DNA from: Castellaniella sp049673105
GTDB lineage: Bacteria; Pseudomonadota; Gammaproteobacteria; Burkholderiales; Burkholderiaceae_B
Direction of reading: 5' to 3'
DNA: 64,000 nucleotides
Assembly (NCBI RefSeq): GCF_049673105.1
Contig: NZ_JBATXG010000025.1
Span: 1 to 64,000 of the forward strand
The translations under genes were made by a program, and so were the position numbers. The notes beneath the pieces were generated by a model. That model saw only the letters and a program-made list of their open reading frames with translations. It searched no databases and had not been told where the DNA came from. Shown piece after piece: positions 33,202-42,163 of the stretch. Each line of letters opens with the position of its first letter. Position 1 is the first letter of the stretch.

Positions 33202-34587
33202 ATGCTCAAGCAGACCATCAAACATTTCGTTTCCCGCCTGTTGGCGACGCCGCCCAGCGGCCCGGTGCGCCTGTCCCGCGACAAGCACGGTATCGACCGG
33301 CGGCTGGTTTCGCGTCATGCGATCAAGGTCTGCGAGGTCCTGAACCAGCAAGGCTTTGACGCCTACATCGTCGGCGGCGCCGTGCGCGACTTGATCGTCG
33401 GCCTGCAGCCCAAAGACTTCGACGTCGCCACCAACGCCACGCCGAACCAGATCCGACCGCTGTTTCGCCGCGCCCGCATCATCGGGCGGCGCTTTCAGCT
33501 GGTGCACGTGGTGTTCGGCCAGGAAATCATCGAAACGTCCACGTTCCGGGCGCCGGCATCGGGCACCCAGGAAACCGACGAACACGGTCGCATCCTGCGC
33601 GACAATGAATTCGGCACCCACGAAGAAGACGCTGCGCGGCGCGACTTCACCATCAATGCGCTGTACTACGATCCGCTGAAAGAAGAAGTCATCGACTTCC
33701 ACCAAGGCGTCGCCGATCTGAAGAACCGCGTAGTGCGCATGATCGGCGACCCGGAAACCCGTTTTCGCGAAGACCCGGTGCGCATGCTGCGGGCACTGCG
33801 CTTCCAGGCCAAACTGGGCGCCCGTCTGGATCCGGCGACCGAAGCGCCGATCACGCAGCTGTCCGCGCTGATCGAGCACGTGCCTGCCTCGCGGCTGTTC
33901 GACGAAACCCTGAAACTGCTGACCTGCGGCCACGCCATGGACTGCCTGCGCGAACTGCGCCGCTCGGGTCTGACCAAAAGCCTGATTCCTCTGATCGACC
34001 GCATCTTCGAAGAAGAAGGCGGCGAAGCCTTCGTGGAAATCGCCCTGTCGCGCACGGACGCGCGGGTGCGCGCCGGCAAACCCATCAGCCCCAGCTTTCT
34101 GTTTGCGGCGCTGCTGTGGCGGCTGGTGCAAAAACGCTGGGTCGCGCTGCTGGCCCAGGACGTGCAGCGCAACGAAGCCCTGATCCGCGCCGCCGATTCG
34201 GTGATCGACGAACAAATGCACAAACTGGCCATCCAGCGTCGGCACCAGGCCGATATGCGCGAGATCTGGCTGATGCAGGCGCGCTTCGAGCGTGCCACCG
34301 TGCGATCCATCTGGCGCATGATGGAACAACCCCGTTTCCGGGCATCCGTGGATTTCCTGCAGTTACGCGCAGAAGCCCGCGAGGTCGACAGCGTGCTGGC
34401 CCAATGGTGGATGGATCTGGCCGACAGCGGCGACGAGCGGCGCAGCCAGATGATCGACACCTGGCAAGCCGGCCATGCCGGCGCCCGACGCCTGGGTTCG
34501 GGGACTACGCGCAAGCGCCGCCGCCGGCGCAAGCCGGACGCGGCCCGGTCCGATGCCGCTGAATCCCACGACTCGGCGCAAGATTGA
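33202..34587 (+). CDS. pcnB: Poly(A) polymerase I
   Basis: A 461-residue class II nucleotidyltransferase that adds 3' A-tails to RNA and helps their decay. The catalytic stretch is AYIVGGAVRDLIVGLQPKDFDVATNA (Gly-Gly and the paired Asp in KDFDV, about residues 56-75), then EDAARRDFTINALYYD and DPVRMLRALRFQAKLG. The C-terminal domain ends in an arginine-rich tail (TRKRRRRRKP), as in PcnB rather than CCA-adding enzymes. The start MLKQTIKHFV follows a -10-like TAAAAT by 7 nt. The folK start overlaps its stop by 4 bp. Confidence 0.95.
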   Translation: MLKQTIKHFVSRLLATPPSGPVRLSRDKHGIDRRLVSRHAIKVCEVLNQQGFDAYIVGGAVRDLIVGLQPKDFDVATNATPNQIRPLFRRARIIGRRFQLVHVVFGQEIIETSTFRAPASGTQETDEHGRILRDNEFGTHEEDAARRDFTINALYYDPLKEEVIDFHQGVADLKNRVVRMIGDPETRFREDPVRMLRALRFQAKLGARLDPATEAPITQLSALIEHVPASRLFDETLKLLTCGHAMDCLRELRRSGLTKSLIPLIDRIFEEEGGEAFVEIALSRTDARVRAGKPISPSFLFAALLWRLVQKRWVALLAQDVQRNEALIRAADSVIDEQMHKLAIQRRHQADMREIWLMQARFERATVRSIWRMMEQPRFRASVDFLQLRAEAREVDSVLAQWWMDLADSGDERRSQMIDTWQAGHAGARRLGSGTTRKRRRRRKPDAARSDAAESHDSAQD

Positions 34588-35084
34588 ACCGCCCGATCGA
34601 TACCATCACAGCCTACATCGGCCTGGGAGCGAATCTGGGTGATGCTGCTGACACCGTGCGCCGGGCAGCAGCCGAACTGTCTGACACACCCGGCATCACC
34701 GCCATGAGGCTGTCACCCCTGTACAGCACGGCGCCGGTGGACTCATCCGGCCCCGACTATGTCAATGCGGTCGCCGAAATCCAGGCTTCGCTGCAGGCAC
34801 CCGCGCTACTGACTGCCCTGCAAGCGATCGAGCAGCAGCACGGGCGCGAGCGCCCTTATCGCAATGCGCCACGCACGCTGGACCTGGACCTGCTGTGGTA
34901 CGGCGGCCAGACCATCGCGCTGCCCCACCTGATCGTGCCACACCCCCGCATGCACGAACGCGCCTTCGTGCTGCGCCCACTGCTGGATCTGGCGCCGGAC
35001 CTGACGCTGGCGCAAGGCCCGCTGCCGGTCTTGCTGGCGCGCTGCGCAGACCAAAACATCCGGCCTCTGGACCCTGCTGCCTAG
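34584..35084 (+). CDS. folK: 2-amino-4-hydroxy-6-hydroxymethyldihydropteridine pyrophosphokinase
   Basis: A 166-residue folate-pathway kinase. Family marks are AYIGLGANLGD near the start, SPLYSTAPV, YVNAVAEI, and the signature PRTLDLDLLWYG followed by VPHPRMHERAFVLRPLLDLAPDL. It begins with TTG in an overlap (TTGA) with the pcnB stop codon. Its TAG stop shares a CTAG palindrome with the stop of the convergent SnoaL-VOC gene. Confidence 0.95.
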   Translation: MNRPIDTITAYIGLGANLGDAADTVRRAAAELSDTPGITAMRLSPLYSTAPVDSSGPDYVNAVAEIQASLQAPALLTALQAIEQQHGRERPYRNAPRTLDLDLLWYGGQTIALPHLIVPHPRMHERAFVLRPLLDLAPDLTLAQGPLPVLLARCADQNIRPLDPAA

Positions 35085-35995
35085 GCCTGGCTGGCGAACA
35101 TGGCGGCAGCAGCCTGTCGGATGGCATCGGGGTCCAGATCGCGCACATGGGTCGCCACGGCCCACTGATGACCGTAGGGATCGCGCAACACCCCGTAGCG
35201 ATCCCCCCAGAACATGTCCTGGGGTTCCATCAGGCTGGTGGCGCCAGCCTCGACCGCTTGTCGGAACGCAGCATCCACATCGCGAACGTATAGGTGGATC
35301 GTCACCGGTGTGCCCTTCAGGGTCATGGGGCTGACTGACTGGCATTCCGCCGATTCCTCCATCAGCATGACAGCCGAATCCCCAATGCGCAGGCAGGCAT
35401 GCAGCAGGCCGCCCTGCGGCGCATCCAGGCGCGCCATCACAGTGGCGCCAAAGGCCTTGCCATAGAAATCAACGGCAGAGGCTGCATCCGCGCACACCAG
35501 ATGCGGCGTGACGGTGTTCATATCCGACGGGATGGGCTGCACCTGCGCGGTCCCGTCAGGGGACAGAGCCATCAGGGCCTTGCCCGTTCCCATATCGCAG
35601 GGAAACGAGAAATGCTCGTGCGCGATCAGCCAGTGCTCGCCAACCTGCCGGAAACCCGTGGTCATTCGGCTCCAGCATCCGGGGGCTTCATCGCCCTGCC
35701 CGCAACTGACCAGCGCATGCGCATAGGCCAGATGCCCGTCCGCCTGAATGTCCAGATCACGAAAGCCGAACTGGACGTCGAACGGGCAGGATTCCAGGCA
35801 GGCGCGCCAGTGCGCGCCGTAGGCCTCGCGCCCCTGAAAGCGCAGGGACTGGATCGCGTCATAAGCGACGACGTCAGGCGCATAGCAGGCCATCAAGGCG
35901 TCCATATCGCGCTGGCTGGCTGCCTGGCGCCAGGTATCCAGCAGCTGTCGCACCTGCGCCTCGGCGGAAGCTGCGCGGGAAATAGTTGAAGTCAT
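35081..35995 (-). CDS. Fusion of SnoaL/DUF4440-like domain with VOC (PhnB-like) domain
   Basis: A 304-residue two-domain protein. Residues about 12-140 form a SnoaL-like/DUF4440-type domain (LLDTWRQAASQRDMDALMACYAPDVVAYDAI, later HWLIAHEHFSFP), a cone fold often used for small-molecule binding or stress-related roles. Residues about 160-295 form a VOC/glyoxalase-type domain of the PhnB kind (VTPHLVCADAASAVDFYGKAFGA, later MFWGDRYGVLRDPYGHQWAVATH). VOC members use paired modules and a divalent metal; the visible candidate ligands are His in PHLV and Glu/His late in the domain. It is divergent from a HxlR regulator. Substrate is unknown; an electrophile or quinone is plausible given the regulator family. 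Start MTSTISRAAS; an upstream Met adds 12 residues. Confidence 0.85.
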   Translation of the reverse strand: MTSTISRAASAEAQVRQLLDTWRQAASQRDMDALMACYAPDVVAYDAIQSLRFQGREAYGAHWRACLESCPFDVQFGFRDLDIQADGHLAYAHALVSCGQGDEAPGCWSRMTTGFRQVGEHWLIAHEHFSFPCDMGTGKALMALSPDGTAQVQPIPSDMNTVTPHLVCADAASAVDFYGKAFGATVMARLDAPQGGLLHACLRIGDSAVMLMEESAECQSVSPMTLKGTPVTIHLYVRDVDAAFRQAVEAGATSLMEPQDMFWGDRYGVLRDPYGHQWAVATHVRDLDPDAIRQAAAAMFASQA

Positions 35996-36073
35996 GAATG
36001 TCTCCTCTTGGGCGGCCCGCATGACGGGCAACGTTTTAATCCGGACGGGTATCGCCCAGTTTTCACACTATAA

Positions 36074-36114
36074 GACTTTTTAGTCCTAAAAAATAACTAT
36101 TGAATTATTTTTTA
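36074..36114. promoter_or_regulatory. AT-rich dyads in the divergent control region
   Basis: The 133 bp between the SnoaL-VOC gene and the HxlR gene include about 60 bp that are much more AT-rich than the surroundings. They hold a perfect 10-bp inverted repeat TAAAAAATAA-(8)-TTATTTTTTA (36087-36114) and a smaller GACT-TTTT-AGTC (36074-36085). HxlR regulators bind such dyads between themselves and a divergent target. TATAAC (36113-36118) could be the -10 of the HxlR gene, and TATAGT on the minus strand (36068-36073 region) that of the fusion gene. Confidence 0.55.
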
Positions 36115-36128
36115 TAACTTGTCGTAAA

Positions 36129-36806
36129 ATGTTCCGTATGACGACCACCAGAAGCTATGGAGACGGCTGCGCCGCAGCCCATGCGCTCGACCTCATCGGG
36201 GAACGCTGGGCTTTGTTGATCGTGCGCGAACTGATGCTGGGCCCGAAACGCTTCACGGATTTGCGCGCAGGCCTGCCGGGCATCAGCGCCAATGTCTTGT
36301 CACAGCGCCTGAATCAGCTTGAAACCGCAGGCGTGCTGCTGCGCCGCCGCTTGCCGCCGCCAGCCGCCACCGCCGTCTACGACCTCAGCGCCTGGGGACG
36401 TGAGCTGGAACCCATCCTGCTGCAACTGGTGCGCTGGGGCGTGCAGTCCCCTGCCTTCGTACGCGGCAGCCCTCTGAACGCCGATGCGCTGATCCTGTCG
36501 TTCCGCACTCTGTTCGATCCCATCGCCGCCCAAAACAGGGACACCTGCATCACGCTGGTGCTGGACGGACAGACATTCGGCGCCAGGGTTCGAAAAGGCC
36601 GCCTGGAAGTCGCCCGCTGCCCCAGCAGCGCGCCATCGCTGGCCACCCTGACAACCGACCCGACCACGTTACTGCACATGGCCTATGGTCATATCGCCCT
36701 GCAAGCCATGCAGTCGCAAGGCCGCGCCGACTGCAGCGGTGAACACGATGCCATCGAGCGTTTCCTGGGCTGTTTTTCGGTCCCGGACGTTGCCGTTCCC
36801 GGCTGA
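36129..36806 (+). CDS. HxlR family transcriptional regulator
   Basis: A 225-residue protein whose first 110 residues are a winged-helix HxlR domain (HALDLIGERWALLIVRELMLGPKRFTDLRAGLPGISANVLSQRLNQLETAGVL). HxlR regulators often respond to electrophiles through a cysteine near the N-terminus; here Cys lies in YGDGCAAAHALD. The C-terminal 110 residues are an extra domain resembling an SCP2-like sensor fold (LVLDGQTFGARVRKGRLEVARC). The divergent SnoaL-VOC gene is the likely target. A second ATG three codons in could be the start. Confidence 0.9.
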   Translation: MFRMTTTRSYGDGCAAAHALDLIGERWALLIVRELMLGPKRFTDLRAGLPGISANVLSQRLNQLETAGVLLRRRLPPPAATAVYDLSAWGRELEPILLQLVRWGVQSPAFVRGSPLNADALILSFRTLFDPIAAQNRDTCITLVLDGQTFGARVRKGRLEVARCPSSAPSLATLTTDPTTLLHMAYGHIALQAMQSQGRADCSGEHDAIERFLGCFSVPDVAVPG

Positions 36807-36888
36807 GGACGCGCAGCCGCGGACATCACCGCCGCCTGGTTTACACTGAGCGGCTCATGTCTGTTCTGCCGTCACCCTGGAAAGCCTC

Positions 36889-37401
36889 ATGCCCGCTCTG
36901 CCCCCTATCCGCCTGGTTGTCGCCTACACAGACAACCGCGTCATCGGTCGCGATGGCGGCATGCCCTGGCATCTGCCTGAGGACCTGGCGCATTTCAAGC
37001 GCAGCACCCTGGGCAATCCCATTCTGATGGGCCGCAAGACCTGGCTGTCCCTGGGACGTCCGCTGCCGGGACGGCGCAATCTGGTGCTGAGCCAAGACGC
37101 CGCGTTCTCCGCCGCCGGGGCCGAATGCTTCACGTCGCTGGTTGCCGCCCTGGCCGCCTGCGCGGACGCCGAACGCATCTGCGTGATCGGTGGGGAACAG
37201 ATCTTTCGTCTGGCCCTGCCGCTGGCCGACGAACTGATCGCCACGGAAATTCACGCCCACATCGACGGCGACACCTGGTTTCCGGCACTGCCTGCCGGCC
37301 AGTGGCGGGAAACAGAACGCCTGCCCCAGCCGGCCAGCAATGGCCTAAGATACGATTTCGTCACGTACCGGCGTATTCCAGCGGCAGGCACGGCGGCCTG
37401 A
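36889..37401 (+). CDS. folA: Dihydrofolate reductase
   Basis: A 170-residue enzyme that reduces dihydrofolate with NADPH. Family marks are VVAYTDNRVIGRDGGMPWHLPEDLAHFKRSTLG (active-site PWHLPEDLAHF), MGRKTWLSLGRPLPGRRNLVLSQ, and CVIGGEQIFRLALPLADEL, with TEIHAHIDGDTWFP near the end. A GGAAAG Shine-Dalgarno lies about 8 nt before the ATG, and TACACT upstream could be a -10. Confidence 0.96.
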   Translation: MPALPPIRLVVAYTDNRVIGRDGGMPWHLPEDLAHFKRSTLGNPILMGRKTWLSLGRPLPGRRNLVLSQDAAFSAAGAECFTSLVAALAACADAERICVIGGEQIFRLALPLADELIATEIHAHIDGDTWFPALPAGQWRETERLPQPASNGLRYDFVTYRRIPAAGTAA

Positions 37402-37413
37402 AGCCGCTAGCTG

Positions 37414-37626
37414 CTACTGCGCCGCTTTGGCCCGCGCCCGGATGGCGGTGACCGGTTCCCCCGCGATGCCCCAGTTATCGGTGTCGATTTCCTCGATCAC
37501 GACGAAAGTGGTCTTGGGGTTCTTTCCCAACACATCCACCAGCAGCTGAGTCGCCCCTTGCATCAGGCGGGCCTTCTGTTCCGCCGTGACGCCTTCGCGG
37601 GTGATCTTGATGTTCACATAAGGCAT
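37414..37626 (-). CDS. 4-oxalocrotonate tautomerase family protein
   Basis: A 70-residue protein starting MPYVNIKIT, so the mature N-terminal residue is Pro, the catalytic base of this family. Other marks are the helix TAEQKARLMQGATQLLVDVLGKNPKTTFVVIEEID and the following W-G pair (NWGIAGEPV). Small tautomerases of this length form hexamers and convert enol/keto acids. No meta-cleavage genes lie nearby, so the substrate is not known. It is convergent with folA at 12 bp. Confidence 0.9.
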   Translation of the reverse strand: MPYVNIKITREGVTAEQKARLMQGATQLLVDVLGKNPKTTFVVIEEIDTDNWGIAGEPVTAIRARAKAAQ

Positions 37627-37648
37627 GGCTCTGTCTCCGTTCAGATGT

Positions 37649-37676
37649 AAAAAGGCCCCACCCGATGGGTGGGGCC
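37649..37676 (-). terminator. Intrinsic terminator of the gcv operon
   Basis: On the minus strand, a perfect 10-bp stem GGCCCCACCC-ATC-GGGTGGGGCC is followed by TTTTT and then ACATCTG. It begins 22 bp after the gcvP stop codon and ends before the tautomerase gene. Confidence 0.92.
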
Positions 37677-37698
37677 GGTACCGGCTATTCTAGAAGAT

Positions 37699-40581
37699 CT
37701 AGGCGATGGCCTGTTCCGTCGAGGCATAGGCCTCGATCGGCGGGCAGGCGCAACTGAGATTGCGATCCCCCCAGGCATTGTCCACGCGAGACACCGGCGG
37801 CCAGTATTTACGAGCTGCCATGCCGGGCAGCGGATAGGCCGCCTGCTCGCGCGTGTAGGGATGGGTCCAGTCCTGCGCCAGCAGCACGGCTGCCGGGTGC
37901 GGTGCGTTGACCAGTACGTTGTCTTCCAGCGGTTGTTCACCACGCTCGACTGCCGCGATTTCCTGGCGGATGGCAATCATGGCATCGATGAAGCGGTCCA
38001 GTTCTTCCACCCCCTCGGATTCGGTCGGTTCGACCATCAAGGTGCCGGCCACCGGGAAGCTCATGGTGGGCGCGTGGAAGCCATAGTCCATCAGGCGCTT
38101 GGCGATGTCTTCAGCGCCGATGCCGCTGGCGTCCTTGATCGGACGGATGTCCAGGATGCATTCATGCGCCACCCGGCCATTCGGACCCGCGTACAGGATG
38201 GGATAGTGGGGGGCCAGGCGAGACGCCAGATAGTTGGCGTTCAGAATGGCCACCTGGGTGGCGCGACGCAGACCGTCCGCCCCCATCATCATGATGTACA
38301 TGGTGGAAATCGGCAGGATGCTGGCGGACCCGAAAGGCGCAGCCGACACCGGGCCGGACTGCCCGGCAGGCAAGCGACCGTCTTCGCCGACGACACCCGG
38401 CAAATACGGCGCCAGATGGGCACGTACTGCCACGGGACCTACGCCCGGTCCGCCGCCGCCGTGCGGAATGCAGAAGGTCTTGTGCAGATTCAGGTGGGAC
38501 ACGTCCGACCCGAAACGCCCCGGACGGGCCACACCGACCATGGCGTTCATATTGGCGCCGTCCAGATAGACCTGGCCGCCCGCCTCGTGGATCAGATCGC
38601 AGATTTCCGCGACGGTGGTCTCGAACACGCCGTGCGTCGACGGATACGTGATCATCAGCGCAGCCAGATGATCGCCCGTCTGGGCGATCTTGGCGCGCAG
38701 GTCGCCCATGTCGATATTGCCGTTATCATCGGACGCCACCACCACGACATCCATGCCGGCCAGGTGGGCCGACGCGGGATTGGTGCCGTGCGCCGAGGCC
38801 GGGATCAGACAGACGTTACGCTGATGTTCGCCATTGGCCTGATGGTAGCCGCGAATCGCCAGCAGGCCGGCGTACTCGCCCTGTGCGCCGGAATTGGGCT
38901 GCAGGCTGACGCGGTCGTAGCCGGTGATCTCGCACAGGGCAGAGGACAGACGCTCGATCATGTCCTGGTAGCCCTGCGCCTGACCCGCCGGGGCAAAGGG
39001 ATGCATGTGCGCGAATTCGGGCCAGGTGACGGGGATCATTTCCGCCGTGGCATTCAGTTTCATGGTGCATGAACCCAGCGGGATCATGGTGCGGTCCAGG
39101 GCCAGGTCCTTATCGGCCAGGGAACGCAGATAGCGCAGCATGTCGGTCTCGGATTTGACCTTGGAAAAGGCCGGATGCGCCAGGATCGGACCCTGGCGGC
39201 GCAGTGCCGCCGGGATGTTGTCGCCGGACGCCGTGAAGTCGGGCGCCACACGGGCTGCCCCGGTGCCAGCCGCCAGCACGCCCAGCAGGATCTCGATGTC
39301 GTTCTGGCCGACGGTCTCGTCCAGGGACAGCGCGACGCACTGCGCATCGACGCGGCGCAGATTGATGCCGCCATCGACCGCCGCATCCAGCACCGCCTGG
39401 GTGCGCGCGCCGGTGTTCAGGCACAGGGTGTCGAACCCGCTGTCGTTGCAGACGGTGATGCCCATGCTGCGCAGCGCCGCCGCCAACTGGGCGGTATGCG
39501 TGGCGACCCGCTGGGCGATGCGGCGGATGCCGTCCGGGCCATGCCAGACGGCGTACATGGAAGCCATCACCGCCAGCAACACCTGCGCGGTACAGATGTT
39601 GGACGTGGCCTTTTCACGGCGAATATGCTGTTCACGGGTCTGCAAAGCCAGACGCAGGGCGGGTTCCCCCTGGGCATCCTGCGACACGCCGACCAGACGG
39701 CCTGGCAGATTGCGTTTGTAGGCGTCCTTGCAGGCCATGAAACCGGCGTGCGGCCCACCGTACCCCATGGGTACGCCGAAGCGCTGGGCCGAGCCCACAG
39801 CGATGTCCGCGCCCCATTCGCCCGGCGGTGCCAGCAGAGCCAGCGCCAGCAGGTCGGTCGCCACCGCGACGATGGCGCCCGCATCATGCGCCTGTTTGGC
39901 CAGCGCACGGTAATCCGCCACACCGCCCAGGCTGTGCGGGTACTGCAGCAGCACGCCGAAGCATTCCGGCAGGCCGTCGGCTTCGTCGCCTACGACGACA
40001 TCGATGCCGATGCCGGCAGCGCGGGTGCGCACGACTTCCAGCGTCTGAGGGTGCACGTGTTTGGACACGAAAAACTGGCTGGATTTGGCGCGTGAGACGC
40101 GGCGCGCCAGCGTCATGGCCTCGGCGGCGGCGGTGGCCTCGTCCAGCAAAGAAGAATTGGCGATATCCAGACCGGTCAGGTCCGTGATCATGGTCTGGAA
40201 AATCAGCAGGGCTTCCAGGCGCCCCTGGGAGATTTCCGGCTGGTACGGGGTATAGGCCGTGTACCAGGCGGGATTCTCCAGGATGTTGCGCAGAATGACA
40301 TGCGGCACGTAGGTGCCGTAATAGCCCTGGCCGATGTAGCTGCGCATCACCTGATTGCGTGAAGCAATCGCCTTCAGATCGGCCAACGCCTCGACCTCGC
40401 CCAGCGGACCGGGCAGATCCAGGTAGGGCGCGGCGGACAGGATGTTTTCCGGCACGACTTCACGGATCAGGGCATCCAGGCTGGACACCCCGATGGCTGC
40501 CAGCATGGCCTGCTGATCGGTCTCGGACGGCCCGATGTGGCGGGCGATAAATTCAGAATGCGTGGCAGGGTCGCGCAGCAT
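37699..40581 (-). CDS. gcvP: Glycine dehydrogenase (decarboxylating), P protein
   Basis: A 960-residue PLP enzyme that decarboxylates glycine and passes the aminomethyl group to lipoyl-GcvH. It starts with the family region FIARHIGPSETDQQAMLAAIG. The PLP lysine lies in HLNLHKTFCIPHGGGGPGVGPVAV at about residue 700. It is a single-chain P protein as in most Gram-negative bacteria. It is 13 bp after gcvH; the ORF extends 20 codons upstream into gcvH but without similarity. A terminator follows. Confidence 0.98.
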   Translation of the reverse strand: MLRDPATHSEFIARHIGPSETDQQAMLAAIGVSSLDALIREVVPENILSAAPYLDLPGPLGEVEALADLKAIASRNQVMRSYIGQGYYGTYVPHVILRNILENPAWYTAYTPYQPEISQGRLEALLIFQTMITDLTGLDIANSSLLDEATAAAEAMTLARRVSRAKSSQFFVSKHVHPQTLEVVRTRAAGIGIDVVVGDEADGLPECFGVLLQYPHSLGGVADYRALAKQAHDAGAIVAVATDLLALALLAPPGEWGADIAVGSAQRFGVPMGYGGPHAGFMACKDAYKRNLPGRLVGVSQDAQGEPALRLALQTREQHIRREKATSNICTAQVLLAVMASMYAVWHGPDGIRRIAQRVATHTAQLAAALRSMGITVCNDSGFDTLCLNTGARTQAVLDAAVDGGINLRRVDAQCVALSLDETVGQNDIEILLGVLAAGTGAARVAPDFTASGDNIPAALRRQGPILAHPAFSKVKSETDMLRYLRSLADKDLALDRTMIPLGSCTMKLNATAEMIPVTWPEFAHMHPFAPAGQAQGYQDMIERLSSALCEITGYDRVSLQPNSGAQGEYAGLLAIRGYHQANGEHQRNVCLIPASAHGTNPASAHLAGMDVVVVASDDNGNIDMGDLRAKIAQTGDHLAALMITYPSTHGVFETTVAEICDLIHEAGGQVYLDGANMNAMVGVARPGRFGSDVSHLNLHKTFCIPHGGGGPGVGPVAVRAHLAPYLPGVVGEDGRLPAGQSGPVSAAPFGSASILPISTMYIMMMGADGLRRATQVAILNANYLASRLAPHYPILYAGPNGRVAHECILDIRPIKDASGIGAEDIAKRLMDYGFHAPTMSFPVAGTLMVEPTESEGVEELDRFIDAMIAIRQEIAAVERGEQPLEDNVLVNAPHPAAVLLAQDWTHPYTREQAAYPLPGMAARKYWPPVSRVDNAWGDRNLSCACPPIEAYASTEQAIA

Positions 40582-40594
40582 GAGGGGGTTCTCC

Positions 40595-40966
40595 TTAGAC
40601 CTGAGCCTGATAGGCGGCGGCATCCAGCAAGGCATCGACATCGGCGGCGTTATCGGGGCGGATCTTGAAGATCCACTGGTCGTAGGCCGCCTCGTTGATC
40701 AGGGCCGGCTGGTCGTTCAGGGCTTCGTTGAACGCGACGATCTCGCCTGCCACCGGCGCATAGATGTCGGACGCCGCCTTGACGGATTCCACGACGGCAG
40801 CCGTGTCGCCGGCAGCCAGTTGGGCGCCGACTTGCACGTCGCCGACAAAAACCAGATCGCCCAGCTGATCCTGAGCATCGTCGGTGATGCCGACCAGAAA
40901 GCAATCGCCGTCAGCCTTGACCCACTCGTGGGAAGCCGTATATTTGCGGTCGTTGGGAATGGACAT
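40595..40966 (-). CDS. gcvH: Glycine cleavage system H protein
   Basis: A 123-residue lipoyl carrier protein. The lipoylated lysine is K63 in VVESVKAASDIYAPVAGEI, and the N-terminus KYTASHEWVKADGD is typical. It shuttles the aminomethyl group from GcvP to GcvT. The gap to gcvT is 94 bp (40967-41060) with no clear terminator or promoter, so the operon is read through. Confidence 0.98.
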   Translation of the reverse strand: MSIPNDRKYTASHEWVKADGDCFLVGITDDAQDQLGDLVFVGDVQVGAQLAAGDTAAVVESVKAASDIYAPVAGEIVAFNEALNDQPALINEAAYDQWIFKIRPDNAADVDALLDAAAYQAQV

Positions 40967-41060
40967 GGTGTACCCCGTGAATCGTGATGGTTAGTAATGC
41001 ACAAAAAGGGTGCCAGCTAGCACCCGGCAGCCAGCGCCTGCGAGCTGCCGTCGGATGAAT

Positions 41061-42143
41061 TCAGACCAGCGCCTGACCGTTGCGCACGAAAGGCGGACGC
41101 ACGATTTCGGCAGGCAGCCATTTGCCGCGGATCTCGACCTCGACGCGGTCGCCGGGGGCGGCGCCCACAGGCACACGCGCCAAGCCGATGGAAAAGCCCA
41201 AGGTCGGTGCCATCGTGCCGCTGGTCAGTTCGCCTTCGCCCTGCGCCGTGCGGATTTTCATGTGGCTGCGCATGATGCCGCGTTCCAGCAGCTTCAGACC
41301 GACCAGTTCACGGGCTTTAGAGGCGGATTCCAGAGCGGCGCGGCCAATGAAGTCGCGCGTGTCGTCCTTGAAGGACACGGTCCAGGCCAGGCCGGATTCC
41401 AGGGGATGAACGGTTTCGTCCATATCCTGGCCGTACAGGTTCATACCGGCTTCCAGGCGCAGGGTGTCACGCGCGCCCAGGCCGCAGGGGTGGACGCCGG
41501 CGGCAGCCAGCGCATCCCAGAAGGTCTTCACCGCGGCGGCGGGCAGGACGATTTCAAAGCCGTCCTCGCCGGTGTAGCCGGTACGGGCGACCAAGGTGTT
41601 CTCGTCCACCAGCGTGCCGTTGAAGGGCTTGAGTTCCTGGGTAGCGGCCTTCCATTCGGGATGGATGGCCCAGACGGTATCGCGCGCCTTGGGCCCCTGA
41701 ACGGCCACCATCGCCAGATCCCGCCGGGGAGCGATCGTGACACCGAAGGGCTCGGCTTGTTGCTGCATCCAGGCCAGGTCCTTGTCCGCCGTGCCGGCAT
41801 TGACGACGATGCGCCAGTTGTCCGAGGCGAAGAAATAGACGATCAGATCGTCGATCACGCCGCCGTCCGGGCGCAGCATGCAGGAATACAGGGCCTTGCC
41901 CGGCACGCCGGCGATCTTGGCGACGTCGTTGGCCAGCAGATGGCGCAAAAAATCGGGGGCGCAAGCGCCCGTCACATCGACGTTCAGCATGTGCGACACG
42001 TCGAACATGCCCACGGACTGGCGCACCGCGTGGTGCTCTTCCAGTTGGGAACCATAGGCCAGGGGCATATCCCAGCCGCCGAAATCGACGATTTTCGCGC
42101 CCAGGGCGACGTGGGTATCAAAAAGAGGTGTCTGCGCAGACAT
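41061..42143 (-). CDS. gcvT: Aminomethyltransferase, T protein
   Basis: A 360-residue folate-binding enzyme that releases ammonia from aminomethyl-lipoyl-GcvH and makes methylene-THF. Family marks are IVDFGGWDMPLAYGSQLEEHHAVR, FDVSHMLNVDVTG, ARTGYTGEDGFEIVLP and LGARDTLRLEAGMNLYGQDMDE. The start MSAQTP is preceded by a GGAG about 11 nt upstream. The leader carries a tandem glycine riboswitch, so the operon is probably switched on by glycine. Confidence 0.98.
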   Translation of the reverse strand: MSAQTPLFDTHVALGAKIVDFGGWDMPLAYGSQLEEHHAVRQSVGMFDVSHMLNVDVTGACAPDFLRHLLANDVAKIAGVPGKALYSCMLRPDGGVIDDLIVYFFASDNWRIVVNAGTADKDLAWMQQQAEPFGVTIAPRRDLAMVAVQGPKARDTVWAIHPEWKAATQELKPFNGTLVDENTLVARTGYTGEDGFEIVLPAAAVKTFWDALAAAGVHPCGLGARDTLRLEAGMNLYGQDMDETVHPLESGLAWTVSFKDDTRDFIGRAALESASKARELVGLKLLERGIMRSHMKIRTAQGEGELTSGTMAPTLGFSIGLARVPVGAAPGDRVEVEIRGKWLPAEIVRPPFVRNGQALV

Positions 42144-42163
42144 GTGAGGGCTCCAAAACACAA

